Below, one piece after another: positions 39,799-41,316 of a DNA stretch of 41,316 bases. The position numbers were made by a program, and so were the translations under genes. Where the stretch lies: positions 1-41,316 of the forward strand of contig NZ_JBGCCN010000005.1 of the NCBI RefSeq assembly GCF_041261225.1. Direction: 5' to 3'. Position 1 is the stretch's first letter, and each line of letters starts with the position of its first letter. The notes beneath the pieces were generated by a model. The model did no database searches, was not told the origin of the DNA, and worked only from the letters and a program-made list of their open reading frames with translations. Source of the stretch: Streptomyces sp. V4I8 (GTDB lineage: Bacteria; Actinomycetota; Actinomycetes; Streptomycetales; Streptomycetaceae).

Positions 39799-41196
39799 TC
39801 AGCCGGGGGCGGGCAGGGCCTGGACGGCGCCCCAGGCGTCGACGATGTCGGTGGATGCGGGCCAGGCGGGGTCGAATTTCAGCTCGCGTCTTCGGGCGTG
39901 GTCGGCGAGTTTCGCGGGGACGTCCAGGAGTCGGGTGCGCAGAGTGGCGGGCTCGGCCCGGGCGAGTTTGCCTTCGGTGGCCAGGAGTTGGAACCAGCGG
40001 GCGAGGTCGGTGGCCAGGGCGAGGAGGGTGCACCAGGCTTGGTTGACCTTGAAGTAGCGGGAGGGCATCAGGTTGAGGGAGAGGGCCTTGCCGCGTCGGA
40101 TGCCGGCCTCGACGTGGGTGTGGGAGCGGGCTCGGGCGTCGAGGAACTGCAGTTGCCCGCCGGTGGTGTTGGTGGCGATGGCCTGGTAGCGGTAGTCGGT
40201 CTTCTTCTCGTACGGCTTGAGCTCGCGCTCGTACTTGGGGTGGATGGGTTCGCGGCGAACGATCACCCGCATCCCTTCCGGCCAGCCGGTCAGGTCGAGC
40301 ATGTCGGTGATCTCGACGAGGTCGGCGTCCTTGCGCGGCTGGCCCTTGTGGTCCAGGGCCGGCGTCCACGCGGTGGCCGGGACCTTGGCCAGGGCCTTCC
40401 AGAAGTCGTCGTCGCGGGTGTGGCCGACGGAGTACTCCCAGCGGTTGGCCGCGTTGCCGCCGCCGGAGGTGATCCAGGTGAGGAACTCCATCGTGGCTCC
40501 GGCGCCGTCGGTGCGGAACAGGACCCGGCGCCGACGGCGGGTGGGCAGCTGACGCAGGCCCTCGATACTCACCGAGATGTGGTCATCGGCGGTGTTGGAT
40601 CCCGCCGATCCCGGCCGCAGCCGGTTGACCAGGAGTTCTTCGGTGTTGTCGCAGAACATCAACAGCGGGTGGTGGCCATATCCCTTGAAGTTGGGCTCGG
40701 CTCCCTCCTTGCCGGAATGCGCCGGGACGACTGAGGCGTCCAGGTCCAGCACCGTGACACCGGTCAGCTCCCGCCCGTTGACCTTGATCCAGGGAAAGCC
40801 GCCCGGGCGCAGGTCGAGCTGCTGGTGGACGTGGATACGGGTCCGGGCCCGTGCGGAGGCGATCTTCGTCAGCTGGACCGGTCCGATCGCCTCCAGGGTC
40901 CGCCACAGCGTGGACGCCGAGGCCGGGCTGCCCAGGACCAGCGAGGTCTGGCGCATCACATCGATCCCGGCCATCGACCGCGCGCCCAGCAGGACCGCGC
41001 AGGCCGCCGAGACCAGGACCGTTCCCCGATCATGGACGGGACGGAAGCCCCGCCGCACCAGGGCAGCCCCGAGCGCGTCGGTCAGCCCGACCTTGTCCGC
41101 CAGACGCCGCACCGGCACGATGCCCGCCTTGCCCACCAGCTTCTTCCCGCTTGCGGACAGCGACAGATCATCGGCCCACTCTGTACGCTTCGACAC
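39799..41196 (-). CDS. IS1380-family transposase
   Basis: A 465-residue transposase of normal family length. Landmarks are AGIVPVRRLADKVGLTDALG near the start, RGTVLVSAACAVLLGARSMA, the first catalytic Asp in TVLDLDASVVPAHSGKEGAE, the second in VLFRTDGAGATMEFL, and the late segment FKVNQAWCTLLALATDLARW typical of IS1380. It has an uninterrupted frame and the start at 41196 is plausible. It is probably functional if the element ends are intact; only the upstream side is fully inside the window. Confidence 0.88.
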   Translation of the reverse strand: MSKRTEWADDLSLSASGKKLVGKAGIVPVRRLADKVGLTDALGAALVRRGFRPVHDRGTVLVSAACAVLLGARSMAGIDVMRQTSLVLGSPASASTLWRTLEAIGPVQLTKIASARARTRIHVHQQLDLRPGGFPWIKVNGRELTGVTVLDLDASVVPAHSGKEGAEPNFKGYGHHPLLMFCDNTEELLVNRLRPGSAGSNTADDHISVSIEGLRQLPTRRRRRVLFRTDGAGATMEFLTWITSGGGNAANRWEYSVGHTRDDDFWKALAKVPATAWTPALDHKGQPRKDADLVEITDMLDLTGWPEGMRVIVRREPIHPKYERELKPYEKKTDYRYQAIATNTTGGQLQFLDARARSHTHVEAGIRRGKALSLNLMPSRYFKVNQAWCTLLALATDLARWFQLLATEGKLARAEPATLRTRLLDVPAKLADHARRRELKFDPAWPASTDIVDAWGAVQALPAPG

Positions 41197-41197
41197 C

Positions 41198-41269
41198 GGA
41201 AGGGTGCCTCCCCTGCACGTGATCCAGTCCTAGAGAAGCTGAATCATCGCAGGTCGGAAGCACCCTTCC
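41198..41269. repeat. inverted repeat upstream of the IS1380 transposase
   Basis: GGAAGGGTGC (41198-41207) and its perfect complement GCACCCTTCC (41260-41269) flank a 52-bp spacer directly upstream of the transposase start. This may be a terminal repeat part or a control site of the IS. After 41269 nothing is recognised to the window end, which is GAATTC. Confidence 0.45.
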
Positions 41270-41316
41270 TTCATGATGTGACCGACTGTCACTGCGACAC
41301 CGGGCGCCATGAATTC

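Noticed and set aside
39799..40734. 315-codon frame antisense to the IS1380 transposase
   Set aside because: Shadow of the transposase, which has full-length family landmarks on the other strand.
41311..41316. Terminal GAATTC as a biological feature
   Set aside because: An EcoRI site at the exact end of the window more likely reflects a cloning or record boundary.

Overview
The window looks like an accessory, mobile-DNA-rich stretch of a high-GC actinomycete, most likely Streptomyces or a close relative. Supporting signs are the very high GC with strong third-position bias, GTG starts, ATGA/GTGA-coupled operons, a TTA (bldA-type) leucine codon in a secreted-protein gene, and many transposases of types common in streptomycetes. 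There is no rRNA, no convincing tRNA and no core housekeeping gene. Conjugation genes, a replication-relaxation remnant, broken helicase pieces and a dense IS load suggest a plasmid or an integrated conjugative element that is decaying. The last six bases are an EcoRI site, so the right edge may be a cloning boundary.

Layout. (1) 102-5592: an XRE/TPR regulator faces a rightward series encoding a histidine-kinase-like ATPase, a 56-residue membrane peptide, an APH-fold kinase-like protein, a lactate/malate-dehydrogenase-like protein and an HPr-kinase-like P-loop protein. The last three overlap or are coupled and probably share a pathway I cannot name. (2) 5593-6714: relics of a DEAD/DEAH helicase and of a zinc-ribbon protein. 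(3) 6715-8914: three co-directional plasmid-type genes, the first with two winged-helix-like domains. (4) 9044-11910: two leftward genes, one with an internally duplicated HTH domain. (5) 11911-12618: non-coding DNA with two clusters of TGGTCGG repeats and an array of TGCGCA palindromes. (6) 12619-17136: a coupled TcpC / small membrane protein / TcpE / TcpF (VirB4-like) conjugation operon cut at its 3' end by an IS5-type remnant. (7) 18026-20935: a 969-residue secreted putative metzincin protease with a long Ala/Gly/Ser and Gly/Asn/Tyr tail.

(8) 21319-28001: an ISAs1 remnant invaded by an IS5-type element. An inverted, near-identical but truncated second copy lies at 27304-28001. Between the copies sit a methyltransferase/GRDP-like gene set, an IS256 element with a perfect 8-bp target duplication, a second XRE-type regulator and a piece of the helicase family. 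(9) 28001-34265: a replication-relaxation relic, then IS630, IS701 and IS5 elements almost end to end, two small leftward hypothetical genes and another IS5 element. (10) 34373-41316: a secreted right-handed beta-helix protein, 1.6 kb without a credible gene, a sortase-like lipoprotein lacking the usual catalytic residues, an intact IS5-type element and an intact IS1380-type transposase.

The best candidates for undescribed biology are the metzincin beside the transfer operon, the degenerate sortase-like lipoprotein, the kinase/dehydrogenase/HprK-like gene set, and the two-motif repeat region between the duplicated-HTH gene and the transfer operon. All functional statements come from reading sequence motifs. 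No database search was possible.
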